From Hemerocallis citrina (Eukaryota; Streptophyta; Magnoliopsida; Asparagales; Asphodelaceae): a stretch of DNA of 64,000 nucleotides. A program made the translations under genes and the position numbers. This document shows, piece by piece, positions 21,665 to 32,217 of the stretch. The stretch spans positions 39,101,825-39,165,824 of the forward strand of contig CM030364.1 of NCBI GenBank assembly GCA_017893485.1, read 5' to 3'. The notes under the pieces were generated by a model. The model saw nothing but the letters and a program-made list of their open reading frames with translations, did not search any database and was not told the DNA's origin. Every line of letters starts with the position of its first letter. Positions within the stretch are counted from its first letter, which is position 1.

Positions 21665-22882
21665 CAGGCCCGGTCCAAGCATAAAGCAACCCAAGCCCTA
21701 GCTTTAGGTCTTAAAAAAAACTAGGTCTTTTTAGGTCTAAGAAAAATAAATCTAAAGAATAATTAATAAAAGCCTCCTCTGGCTCTTCATCTTCTACGTT
21801 CTACCAACTGTTCATCTTCTATTTACTCTCAACTCTTCTTCTATTTACTCTGAAGTCTGAACCAACTCAGCAAGACAACAACTCTTCATCTTCTACAGTT
21901 CTACACTTCTACCCTGTCCCTGTTCATCTTCAAGACTTCATCTTCTACCAAACTACCAGTCACCGACTCACCCAGTCACCCGCAAGGCCGCAACTCCACG
22001 TCTCCTGTCTCCACCCATCGGCCATCGCTTGCTCCTCTCTGGCTCTCTCCTCATCGCCTGTAGCCAGTCGCCACTCGCCAGCATCGCGACATTGCCACTC
22101 CGATCGGCGATCACCAGGTTCTAGCAATAATGCAATAGCATCACTTGCTCCTTTCTCCACTCTCCTCAAAATTTCGATTCACTCTGATCACAAGCTAGCA
22201 TTGCTGATCAGTGATTGCCCATCGCCAATCCGATCGCCGTAGAGTCACACCGTCGCCGCTCCGATCGCCGTCGAGTCACGCCGTTGACCGCCTGAGTTCC
22301 CGACGCCACGCCTCACTCACAGGTTGTATTGTTCTAAACTTCTAATCTCTTTTGTTTTATTTGAATCATATAGTCTGTTTAGTCTTAATTTTCATTGTTT
22401 TATTTTAAATATATAAATATCAACTCGAAAATTTGATTCAGGTTATTCGAAACTCCATAAAAAGAGAAGAGTTGAAGCTTCGATTGAATCACAAAAAGGG
22501 GCTTTAGATAAATTTATTAAAACAAAAAAAAAAAAAATTAGTTAATGAACAAGTTAACAATGTAGACACAAATGATAAAAGGGGTTTTGTAGAAGAAACT
22601 TAATTTTGATTGTTCAGTAACAATTTTAATGCATTTTAGTAGCTAACAGATTGATTGAGAAAAATGGGATAGATTTATTTGATGTCTACTCACATGTTTG
22701 TCATATTGATACAATAAATATTCTTCTTACCCTTACATCTATTGAAAATTTTGTCATTCATAAAGGATATTTAAAAAGTTTTGTACTTGATGTTTTGTAC
22801 TGAACAGTTTTGTAAGTGTTAGTTAATGAACAAGTTATCAATACAAATGAATAAAAATAGAGAAGAAGTATTAGTTAATGAA
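21665..22882 (+). mobile_element. 5' part of a hAT-type transposon (ZMYM1/TTF-like)
   Basis: The segment begins CAGGCCCGGTCCAAGC, a hAT-like terminus, followed by a TAGGTCTTAAAAAAA leader of the kind seen in these elements. A pyrimidine-rich 5' UTR and a basic N-terminal transposase segment follow (22440-22600). The coding region decays and is cut at 22882 by Gypsy element 1. About 90 bp of the same sequence continue after it (32124-32217) before a LINE takes over. The 3' terminus of the hAT was not found. The last 8 bases before the start are TCAATAAT. Confidence 0.55.
22440..22600 (+). pseudogene. hAT transposase N-terminal remnant
   Basis: One frame reads GYSKLHKKRRVEASIESQK, then GALDKFI, a run of lysines, and LVNEQVNNVDTND. 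The pattern of a basic stretch, then ESQKGALDKF and an acidic N/E/D-rich linker, is the usual start of plant hAT proteins related to zinc-finger MYM-type protein 1. The linker is repeated in decayed form at 22820-22882 and 32124-32200. No zinc-finger or catalytic part survives in the window. Confidence 0.5.
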
Positions 22883-23674
22883 TGTGGTAGGGTAAAAATG
22901 GCCTGCGGGCCCAACCAGGGCCAAATACAACTCTCACTCAAGAAAGGTAAAAATAGCAATCTAGCTCGGCTTCGAACCATTACAGGGTCGGCGCCGAACC
23001 TCAATTGCACCCCCCCAGAGCCGACCTCCTAATATCCGACGAGCCTCAGTGGTCCTCGGTCTCCGATCCGTGACAGCCCCATGAGCCGCCCCCCTCTCTG
23101 GCGAAGCAGGGGGATGACCTGGCACAGCCTAGGCCCTCCGATTCTCCCAGAGGCTCAGAGGACCCACGATCAGCCATGTCAGCTCTATACCGCTCAGGGT
23201 TTTGCCACGTTAGCCCTATACCACTCCTGGTATTGCCACGTCAGCCCTAAACCCCCTGGGCCTTCTGCCACGACAGGCCCATGGGCTTTCGGGTTTAGAC
23301 CCGGCCCCCAAGCGGATCCAAACACGGTTGGGATTCTCTATAAATACTAGACCCTCACCCACCTTTTCAGGTAATTAATCTTTTGCCACTTAAATTCACC
23401 TAGTTATTGCTACTCTCTCACAGAGACTGACTAGATCGTCGGAGGGTCCGCCACCGGGACAAACCCCGGTGTTTCAGGACCGTCTGCAGGTACACAAGAC
23501 CTCGGATCCGAATCCTCTGATCCGAGCCCAGATCTCCGAACCACCCCGAGGTCGCCACAGGGTCCGCTCGGTCAGCCTAGGGTCGTCAGACGAGCAGCTT
23601 TCTCCTTCAACTACAAATTGAGTCCGAACTCACACCTGGTGCATCCACACGTCTCCCAGAAATAAACCGCATTA
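22883..23674 (+). repeat. Element 1 5' LTR
   Basis: 792 bp beginning TGTGGTAGGGTAAAAATGGC and ending ACCGCATTA; its partner ends ACCACATCA. It contains a CCCC-rich U3, the TATA box at 23339-23346 and an R/U5 part with GGACAAACCCCGGTGTTTC. Element transcription should start about 30 bp past the TATA box. Confidence 0.93.
23339..23346 (+). promoter_or_regulatory. TATA box of the element 1 5' LTR
   Basis: TATAAATA in the context ATTCTCTATAAATACTAGACC. The 3' LTR has the same box at 31788-31795. Confidence 0.7.
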
Positions 23675-23676
23675 GG

Positions 23677-23694
23677 TTGGCGCCGTCTGTGGGA
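23677..23694 (+). other. Primer binding site, element 1
   Basis: TTGGCGCCGTCTGTGGGA lies two bases after the 5' LTR. The same 18 bases occur in element 2 at 44907-44924, which supports the assignment. The tRNA it pairs with was not determined. Confidence 0.85.
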
Positions 23695-23754
23695 ACACTG
23701 CTTTAGAAGCCGACCCGAGCCCGACTATCGAGCGACCTCGACAGCCGAACTCTC

Positions 23755-26034
23755 ATGGCCTCAAAGGGCAAAGGGGCTGCTTCCTCCGTCAACCGACGAG
23801 ACTCGCCCCCACCAATCGCTAACGCCGGTCCACATACTTCAAAACACAGGGCTCCCCATCAGGGATCCCAAAGGAGCGTCGCCCGCCAAGTCCAGCCCGA
23901 CCTCCGAGGAGTCATCATCAACCGACAGGTTAACCGCAACAGGGGAAGGGCCGCTTCCAACCTGGCCCCGAACCATCCAAGACCGCCGCCCGAGGGACGG
24001 AGGTCAGCACTCAGCCGCATCGGAAGGCAGCCCTCGGACCGACCGAATAGGGTCGAGGGAGCCCCCGTCACTCACAAGGAGTTCCGAGACTTCCGGAGAG
24101 AAATTCTAGGGGCCCTCCGACGGGCCCCCAGGGAGGAAACCTCCCACTCCCAAACTAGGTCGGATGCCGAGGCCAGCATGTCGCACACGTCAACTATCCA
24201 GCCAGAAGACGGCGGCGTACTCCTGAGGCGCCTCCAAGAAATGGAGGACCGCCTCGATCACATAGGGGACGGCAACCGATGAGTGGCTCAGGGGTACAGA
24301 CCCATCCGTCCTCCCTTCTCCGCCCCCATCCTTCAAGCAGAAATACCCAGGAATTTCCGACCACCTCAATTCGAGACTTACGACGGCGAGGGAGATCCCG
24401 CTGATCACATGGAGGGCTTCAAAACCCTCATGATGATTCACAGCGCCTCGGATCCCCTGCTATGCCGAGCCTTCCCCGCCACACTCCGAGGTCCGGCTCG
24501 TGAATGGTACTCGAAGCTCACCCCCGGCTCCATTTACTCCTTCGACCAACTAGAAGGCAATTTTCTGGCTCACTTCGTCACCAGCCGGAAGGCGGAAAGG
24601 ACCAGCGCCTCTTTACTCGGGCTCAGACAGATAGACGGAGAGTCCCTCAGAGTATTCGTCCGGAGGTTTACCACGGAAGCAAGGGCGGTCTCCTCCCTTG
24701 ATCCAGGCGTCACCTCTGCGGCCTTTCGGCACAACGTCCGTCATGGACAGCTGAAAGCTTCTCTGGCGAAGAGACCCCCCATCGACTTTCCTGACCTCTT
24801 CAACAGGGTCGAGAAATACATTAGAGCAGAAGAGGCCCTTAGCCCCGAAGATGCCAGGGAAGCCAACTCGAAGGGAAAACGGAAGGCCGAAGAAGTCGAA
24901 CCATCAAAGAAAGCTCCGAGGGACGCGGGGGCCGTAAAAAAGGTCCCGCCGATCCCCCGCTTCGAGAGGTACACTCCCTTGATGCATAACGTATCCGCCA
25001 TCCTCTTAGAAATTGAAGACAAAGGCATTGTTCGACTACCTCCCCGACCTAACAACGGCAAGAACCGAGATCAGCGCTTCTACTGCCGCTTCCACAGAGA
25101 CCATGGGCACGACACCGATCAATGCCGGACCCTGAAAGACGAGATTAAGGAACTCATCTCCAGGGGGTACCTCCGAGAATTCACCCGAGAAGTCCCGCGG
25201 GATCGACGAGATACTAGGAACCGGAGACACTCGCCCCCGAACCCTACTCCGAACCGCATCCAAGATCGAGATCCCGAGTCCGAGGGAGCCGCGGACATGC
25301 CATTTATCTTGCACTGCGTCCATGGAGGGCCAATGGGAGGGGAATCGAATACTTCCCGAAAAGCCTTCATCCGAGAGGTAAATGCTGTCCAAGGCAACCC
25401 CTCTCCCAAGCTACAACCCATGCCAGTCTCATTCTCAGGGGAGGACCTCGAAGGCGTTCACCTCCCCCACTGCGATGCCCTCGTCATTAGCCTCCACATG
25501 GCTAATTGTGAAGTTCGCCGAATCCTCGTCGACAACGGCAGCTCGGTGAACATTCTTTTCCTTGAAGCCTTCGAGAATCTAAAGTTACCTAGGGGCAAGC
25601 TCAAGCCGGCCGGATACACCTTGCATGGGTTCTCCGGCGTCCCTGTCGTGATAGAGGGGATTGTCACCCTCGACGTTACCGCAGGATCTGCTCCTGTCAA
25701 GAGGACCGAGTCTATGGACTTCATGGTGGTTAACGTCAAGGCGGCTTACAACGCCATACTCGGCCGACCCGGGTTATGCTCCCTCCAAGCAGTGCCTTCG
25801 GCCTACCATCTGAAGCTCAAATTTCCCACCCCACAAGGAGTCGGCGTCGTCCGAGGCAGCCAAGAAGCAGCGCGATCGTGCTACATGACCACCGTCGGGG
25901 GAGGAGTGTTCCCCCTCGACGCCGTCAAATTCGAACCAGAGAAGAATGGCCCTACCCCCGGACCTGCCGTCGAGCAAGAGAGATTCCCCCTTGACACCAA
26001 GCACCCAGTGAACTCCTGCGAAGAACGAGCATAG
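23755..26034 (+). pseudogene. Element 1 gag-protease (one in-frame stop)
   Basis: One frame of 760 codons from ATG 23755 to TAG 26032-26034, broken only by TGA at 24280-24282. The N-terminal 175 codons are basic and disordered-looking. The retrotransposon gag domain follows (FRPPQFETYDGEGDPADH..., REWYSKLTPGSIYSFDQLE, FVRRFTTEARAVSSLDP). A nucleocapsid-like finger reads YCRFHRDHGHDTDQC, a CX2HX4HX4C form in which the second Cys is His. The C-terminal part is a retropepsin-like protease with the active-site region ILVDNGSSVNILF and, later, AILGRPGL. Gag would form the particle and the protease would cut it. The frame ends where pol should begin, and no pol follows. The domain order and sequence type fit the Tat lineage. 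Confidence 0.9.
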
Positions 26035-27053
26035 GTTTTAACTTAGCTAAGAAATGAACCTTTTGTAAAGCTTTCCTTTGTAAAGGGCCGTTTTAGCGGC
26101 TCCCCCTATCTTATACGAAGGAAATCTCGTTGTATCATACTCCGATCGCCTCGGCAGATCCGACCTAATACCAGGTTAGGAGATCGACACCGAAGACTTC
26201 ACCTCACCCCACTCCGATTCCTCACAAAGCGATAAGGTCGAACCACCTCCCCTTCATCATCTCGTACCAAAGCAAACAAACAAAGACCATTATAGAAATA
26301 CTCCCCTCATCTCGAACAGCAGGAGGCCGCCCTCTCAAGGCCCCTCTAGTCCGACGAACGGCGGGATCACTCCGAACGAACAACTGGGAACTCTCCCCTT
26401 GGCATAAGGGTCCTTTGGTTCGGCCACGATTGATATACCGACCACGGAACTCTAGGCACCGGTGGGCCGCATACGTTCCGTTAGCAACACCGCAATAGGT
26501 ACCCCCCCTGCTCACTGACCACCCGAGGAAGTTCTCGAGATGCCCAGCATCGACCGGTCGAGGTGTATCTCCACCTCCTTCTCCACTAGCACATCGCGAA
26601 GTCGCTTCTCAGAGGAGGGCCTCTGCACCAAGGAACTCGACAGAGCATATCCAGGTCCGACACCCACGAGTTCCCGATCCAACATCACCCTCCCCAGACG
26701 ACTTGCCTCTTCACCAAGGGCTCCGGACATGTTCCTGTAAAAGCTAAAGGCCGCCTCGGCGGTGCAGGCCCTCTCACGATACCAAGCCAAAGTGGCCTCC
26801 AATGCCTCCACCTTGCTCCGGAGCCACGCCACGACGGAACGACGGGGGTCCACCTCGGGAAGGAAAGCCACAACCGACAAAGAGAACCAACTCGAAGCAC
26901 ATAAGCAAGGAGATTCGGAAATGTCCGGCGCCAAAACACTTGACAAGTCAAAGATACTTTTTTATAAATTTTGCTGCTTCTTACAAAAAGGCGGTGGCCA
27001 GTCCGCGGGAGGCAAATACAATCGAAAGGGGGGAAAAAGAAAGAAAGGCAAAA
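26035..27053 (-). other. Element 1 spacer with a possible second antisense ORF
   Basis: On the plus strand there is no coding sequence after gag-protease. On the minus strand 26946-26512 is open for 144 codons and has a heptad-like, E/R-rich centre (VEALEATLAWYRERACTAEAAF) suggesting a coiled coil. It lies just downstream of the antisense gene below and may be a separate antisense frame or an old 3' exon. I see no splice pair that joins them. The stretch at 26222-26511 is also open on the minus strand but shows nothing recognisable. Confidence 0.4.
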
Positions 27054-29349
27054 CTATACAACTCGATTTCCCACCTCGTCATCGATCGGGTTCGCCGGAG
27101 GATCGACGGCCGGGTTGACAACGGGCCCCTCTTCGGCAGGAGTCTTCGGGGTCCCATCGATCTCCATGTCGTACTCAAAGTTGGACAGGTCGACGGTCGG
27201 ATAGAAGTGCCTCACATGACTGAGGGCCTTCGCGTAGCACTCATCCTGGGCGGCGATCACCATCCGCTGACCCGCATCCGTCAGCTCTCTTTCCTCTCCT
27301 TGGCGAACGCAGCTGTCAACTCCCCATTCTCCTTCGCCAACTTCCTCTTCAAGGAGGCCACCCTCTTCCCCCACTCGGTGTCCTTGGCCTCGAGCTCCAG
27401 CTTCATCTGCTGCTCCCTCTGATGCGAACCCTCGAGCTCGATCCGCATCTCCTTCATCTCTCGCTCGCTCTTGTCCGCCCGAGCACGTTCTTGCAACAGG
27501 GATGCTTCGTAGAGGTTCTTTACATTAGCTCCCTGCATACAAGCCTGCGACCGAAAGGCACACATAAGAAGAGAACTCCTGAAGCAAGACTAACAGAAAG
27601 GAGGAGGTCGACAAGCTTACCAACACGGTGGCCTGCGCCAGGCGCGTAAAGGCCACCTCTACGGGCTCGCTCTCCATCATCTGGCGATCGCCAGGGGTCG
27701 CCAGCTTCTCCACCACCTCTATGGCCTGGGCTTCCCCGGTCAGACAGTCTCCCATCCGAATCGACCAGTCCGGCGCCCACCGTTGCCGCAACATCTCCAC
27801 CACCGGGTCCTCCTCCTCAACCTCTACCAAGGGACCTTTTCCCTTGTCGAGACCGGATGCCCTCGCGGGGCCCTTACCCCTCGAAGGGGCAGCCCCCTTG
27901 CTCGTCTCCGAACGAGTCTTCTTAACCCTCGGCTCGAGCGGTACCTCCGAGATAACAAGGGACGTCTCCCTCGGCCTCTTCGCCGCCTCCCCCTTCTTCT
28001 TCTCGGCATTCTCCTTCTTCATGGCGAGCCTCCTGGCTTTGATCGATGCCTCATCCATATCTACAGAAAAAACCATTAAGAGCAATGAGCAAGAAAGTAC
28101 GAAAGGATCGAGAGAAAAAAAACAAACTACATACGCAGGACGGCTGGGCTCAGTCCAACGCTCGCCAGGTGGACCTCCGTCACCTTCGTCCAATCAATAC
28201 TAGGGGACAAACGAAGGCGCTCGACAAACCCCCACTCCTCGGCCGTTAGATCCCCCGGCCCCGGCGCGGGATGGCTCGGCTTGGAGTAGTTCCATCGGGT
28301 CGGAATGTCCCAGGGCTCTTCACTCCGGATCACCAGATATTTTTTCTTCCAATCCTTGATAGAGTCCGGGTGGCTGTGAACAACCTTCCGCCTACTCCGG
28401 GGGGAGATATAGTAAACACCCTCAGCCGCCGAACTAATCATCAGCGTCGCTCGGAACACGTTCAACCGCAGGGGTACCTGTTGTTCCTCGCACATCAGTA
28501 CAAAACAGATTATCTGCTTCCAAGAGTTCGGCCCATATTGCATCGGGGCCAAGGAGGCCCAGTTCAGCACTTCCCGAACAAATGGGTGGATTGGCAGCCT
28601 CAGTCCAGAAATAAACGTGTCCACTGGGAAGACACAATACCAAGCAGATAGGGGATCGGTTGGGCGCAGACTAGAGCTCGGCAGCATCAATTCGTAGCTA
28701 GGACCTATGTGGTACGCCAGCTGCAAAACCTCCAAGTCCTCGCCATCCAAGACGGTCAGAATCGCGTCCATCAACACCTTCTTCCGGGTCGGCGAAGAGG
28801 CCTGCACACCAAAGAGCTCCTTGTTGGATAGGTCGTCAGGATATTGACGGAAATGCTTCGGCTGCACGGGCGAACCTGTCCACAAGTTGCGATAGACAGA
28901 CCCCTGGCTCGAACCACCAATCCTCGATCCTGCCTTCCTCGGAGCCTTCTTCCTCTTCTTGGTTCGCTCCGGCGAGGGAGTGAATAAGGGCCCCCGGCCA
29001 GTCAGCATGGAACTCAGGCCAGCACCCTGAACTGTGGATCTCCTTACAATGCCACCCTCGCCTCCCTCTCCCTCGGAAGTCAACTCCAAAACACGAACGC
29101 CGTCCGAACCATCTTCCGCTTCCTCCGACTCGCTGCTTTCCACCACGAAGGGACGACGAGAGCGCAACAACCTCGCACCATATACCTCCTCCTCACCTAC
29201 TGGTTCCTCCCACGAAACCGTATCAGAAGACTCATCAACGTGTACTGACTCCTCCTCGAGTACGGGCTCCTCCCAGGACGTCGATTCGGAGATAGGCTTC
29301 ACTTCCCCCTAGACGTCGACGCTGACGAGCCAGACTGAGCCCTATCCAT
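27054..29349 (-). pseudogene. Antisense spliced gene of element 1, Transposase_28 ('putative gypsy type transposon') family
   Basis: Read on the minus strand. Exon 1 is about 29349-28135 and contains an acidic, Ser/Glu-rich N-terminus, a basic KKRKKAPRK patch and the conserved domain (FRQYPDDLSNKELFG..., PFVREVLNWASLAPMQYGPNSW, CFVLMCEEQ). The domain is of the kind annotated PF04195. Exon 2 is 28060-27621 (AMKKENAEKKKGEAAKRP... nuclear-signal-like). Exon 3 starts at 27544 and is a coiled coil (YEASLLQERARADKSEREMK). Donors C|GTATGT and G|GTAAGC and acceptors CTGTAG| and TCGCAG| fit, and the phases match at both joins. Two frame breaks exist: between ATG 29347-29349 and the main frame (near 29315, in a GGGGG run), and near 27290 before the last 77 codons (LTDAGQRM... 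to 27054). Extra antisense ORFs of this kind are known from Tat/Ogre elements; their function is not established. Confidence 0.75.
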
Positions 29350-29503
29350 CTATGCCTAAACTAAGTAGACTTACCAACTCACCTGGGGTTACTTTGGAAG
29401 GGCGAGCCTAGTACCGCAAGTTGCAAAGATGAGCGCGGAAGGGTTGTAAAATTTTTGAAAAAAGCAGCAAGAAAGGAGTGGACTGATGGGGGAGAGGGGG
29501 GAA

Positions 29504-29511
29504 TATTTATA
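29504..29511 (-). promoter_or_regulatory. TATA box for the antisense gene of element 1
   Basis: TATAAATA on the minus strand, in CTCCTATAAATATTCC, about 155 bp ahead of the antisense ATG. Its placement suggests that the antisense gene has its own promoter inside the element, independent of the LTR. Confidence 0.55.
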
Positions 29512-29514
29512 GGA

Positions 29515-30545
29515 GATAGAAGCGACTCCTCGATTCCCGCGAAGTACTGTTCACCTATTTGACATGCAACTGCCGCCTGGGAATTCGCGCCACGTCCTCA
29601 AAACGTGCGCTGCTGACATCATCCAATGACAGGCTGACAGCCAGGCGAGAAGGTCAGCTCGGAAGAAATATTCTGGGGGGGGAACATTTTTACTTAAGAT
29701 TTAAGGCGCCGTCCTTAGACAGACGCCCCGGGCTCCGAGGCGGGGTCGGTTCCCCTTTCACCCATGAGCAGCTCGGGGCTTACAGCCTCGTCGGCCGAAG
29801 ACCCGAACTGTTCAAGGGTGAGACAGAAACCGCCATCACCTGGATCCCTATTGGAATGCAGAGTAGTCAACCTCCAATCAGAGAACGACTCGTCTATCCG
29901 AGGCTCAAAGCTTCAAGACGCCGCCCTCGGCGAGCACCCCGATCGAAAGCAGATCAACACTCAGAGATCAAGAGAAGTGCAACATTCCGAGCCAGTTGAT
30001 GCAACTGCAAAGGTTCGGCCTGCAAAGGCAACGGAACCTTCACAGTTGCAAACAACTGGCCCGGAACGCCCTTCATCCCTTTCGAAAGGACAGAACCATT
30101 CACAGTCGCAAACAACTCACCCCTCGGAGTTCGGTCGTCACCCCTCTCGCCCTGATCCCCCCTGGATCTGGCAGTCGTATCAGGGCCATCAGATCCAAGA
30201 GAAGATCCGGGCGGCAGAGAAACCACCTCTCCGACACAACCGGGGGTAAAAATTGGCAAGAGACAGGCGTCCGCCGGAGCAGACACCTTTAAGGGCCAAT
30301 AGACCACCCTTGCTTTTGATCTGACCCGGTACGAAAAAAGGGGGGGGGGGGGGTACTTATAGCCTCCCCCAGGGGCCGGCCTTTATGACATGGGGGAAAC
30401 CAAACGACGGAAGACCATGCGCCATACATTTCTTAGGCGGCGCCATTAAAACACCTGGGGAATTGGAACCTCACACAGATCCCAAGGCGCCCCCAATGCT
30501 CCGCAAAAACAGCAGACAACCCTGCACAACATTTCCAAGACACAA
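29515..30545. other. Element 1 non-coding region between the antisense promoter and the tandem array
   Basis: GC-rich with no credible protein. It holds two spaced copies of CAGTYGCAAACAACT (30041-30055 and 30100-30114) and a run of 14 G at 30340-30353. Open frames here cover both strands equally and look like base-composition artefacts. Confidence 0.5.
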
Positions 30546-31300
30546 CGGTTCGCCCACAATCTGACCGGCCCCAAAACCCCTCGCCAGCTCGAGGCCAGTT
30601 CCTAGCACCAGAATAGTCTTCTCCGGAAGGCTCAACGGCTCGCCATCACCCTTACCAACCCATAATCCCTCGCTAGCTCGAGGTCCGGTCTGGCACCTGG
30701 GTACTCTTCTTCGGAAGATCCACCGGCTCGCCATCACCCTTACCGACCCATAATCCCTCCTCAACTCGAGGTTCGGTCTGGCACCAGGGTATTCTTCTCA
30801 GGAAGAAACAACGGCTCGCCATCACCCTTACCGACCCATAATCCCTCGCCAGCACAAGGTCCGGTCTGGCACCTGGGTACTCTTCTTCGGAAGATCCACC
30901 GGCTCGCCATCACCCTTACCGACCCGTAATCCCTCCTCAACTCGAGGTTCGGTCTGGCACCAGGGTACTCTTCTCAGGAAGAAACAACGGCTCGCCATCA
31001 CCCTTACCGACCCATAATCCCTCGCCAGCGCGAGGTCCGGTCTGGCACCTGGGTACTCTTCTTCGGAAGATCCACCGGCTCGCCATCACCCTTACCGACC
31101 CGTAATCCCTCCTCAACTCGAGGTTCGGTCTGGCACCAGGGTACTCTTCTCAGGAAGAAACAACGGCTCGCCATCACCCTTACCGACCCGTAATCCCTCG
31201 CCAGCACGAGGTCCGGTCTGGCACCTGTATACTCTCCTCCGGAAGATTCAACGATTTGCCATCCCATTTCCACGACCATGAACACTCCTCCCCGGCTAGC
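30546..31300. repeat. 88-bp tandem array with 176-bp dimeric order
   Basis: The marker CGGCTCGCCATCACCC starts at 30636, 30724, 30812, 30900, 30988, 31076 and 31164, each exactly 88 bp apart; diverged copies flank these at 30546 and 31252. Two unit types alternate. One has GGTCCGGTCTGGCACCTGGG with CTTCGGAAGATCCACC; the other has GGTTCGGTCTGGCACCAGGG with CTCAGGAAGAAACAA. The array therefore grew as 176-bp dimers. It lies just ahead of the PPT and 3' LTR. Tandem arrays near the 3' end are known in Tat/Ogre elements and can seed satellite DNA. Confidence 0.95.
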
Positions 31301-31315
31301 TCCCGCACCCCCGCA

Positions 31316-31330
31316 GGAGTGGGGGGCTTG
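31316..31330 (+). other. Polypurine tract, element 1
   Basis: GGAGTGGGGGGCTTG directly precedes the 3' LTR. Element 2 has the nearly identical GGAGTGGGGGGCTCG at 50162-50176. Confidence 0.8.
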
Positions 31331-32123
31331 TGTGGTAGGGTAAAAATGGCATGTGGGCCCAACCAGGGCCCAATACAACTCTCACTCAAGAAAGGTAAAA
31401 ATAGCAATCTAGCTCGGCTTCGAACCATTACAGGGTCGGCGCCGAACCTCAATTGCACCCCCCCCAGAGCCGACCTCCTCGTATCCGACGAGCCTCAGTG
31501 GCCCTCGGTCTCCGATCCGTGACAGCCCCATGAGCCGCCCCCCTCTCTGGCGAAGCAGGGGGATGACCTGGCACAGCCTAGGCCCTCCAATTCTCCCAGA
31601 GGCTCAGAGGACCCACGATCAGCCATGTCAGCTCTATACCGCTCAGGGTTTTACCACGTCAGCCCTATACCACTCCTGGTATTGCCACGTCAGCCCTAAA
31701 CCCCCTGGGCCTTCTGCCACGACAGGCCCATGGGCTTTCGGGTTTAGACCCGGCCCCCAAGCGGATCCAAACCCGGTTGGGATTCTCTATAAATACTAGA
31801 CCCTCACCCACCTTTTCATGTAATCAATCTTTTGCCACTTAAATTTACCTAGTTATTGCTACTCTCTCACAGAGACTGACTAGATCGTCGGAGGGTCCGC
31901 CACCGGGACAAACCCCGGTGTTTCAGGACCGTCTGTAGGTACACAAGACCTCGGATCCGAATCCTCTGATCCGAGCCCAGATCTCCGAACCACCCCGAGG
32001 TCGCCACAGGGTCCGCCCGGTCAGCCTAGGGTCGTCAGACGAGTAGCTTTCTCCTTCAACTACAAATTGAGTCCGAACTCACACCTGGTGCATCCACACG
32101 TCTCCCAGAAATAAACCACATCA
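31331..32123 (+). repeat. Element 1 3' LTR
   Basis: 793 bp, starting TGTGGTAGGG and ending CCACATCA, followed at once by the target duplication ATGAA. It is nearly identical to 22883-23674. Confidence 0.93.
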
Positions 32124-32217
32124 ATGAACAAGATAATAAAGTAGACACAAATGAAAATGAAAATAGAGAAGAAGTATTTGTTGATGAGCAAGATTATGAG
32201 CAAGAGTATATGTTTGC

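Larger units (their letters stand above)
22883..32123 (+). mobile_element. Gypsy Tat-type LTR retrotransposon, non-autonomous (element 1)
   Basis: Two LTRs (22883-23674 and 31331-32123) flanked by the 5-bp target duplication ATGAA (22878-22882 and 32124-32128). The internal region has a PBS (23677-23694), gag-protease (23755-26034), an antisense spliced gene (about 29349 to 27054), an 88-bp tandem array (30546-31300) and a PPT (31316-31330). No reverse transcriptase, RNase H or integrase sequence was seen, so the element depends on proteins from a related autonomous copy. By eye the LTRs differ at about 19 of 792 sites (about 2.4 percent), a young insertion. It sits inside a hAT element. Confidence 0.95.

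Noticed and set aside
29350..29382. A leader intron (CAG|GTGAGT to CATAG|ATGG) just before the antisense ATG
   Set aside because: The implied intron is only 33 nt, below the practical minimum for plant introns; the sites are probably chance.
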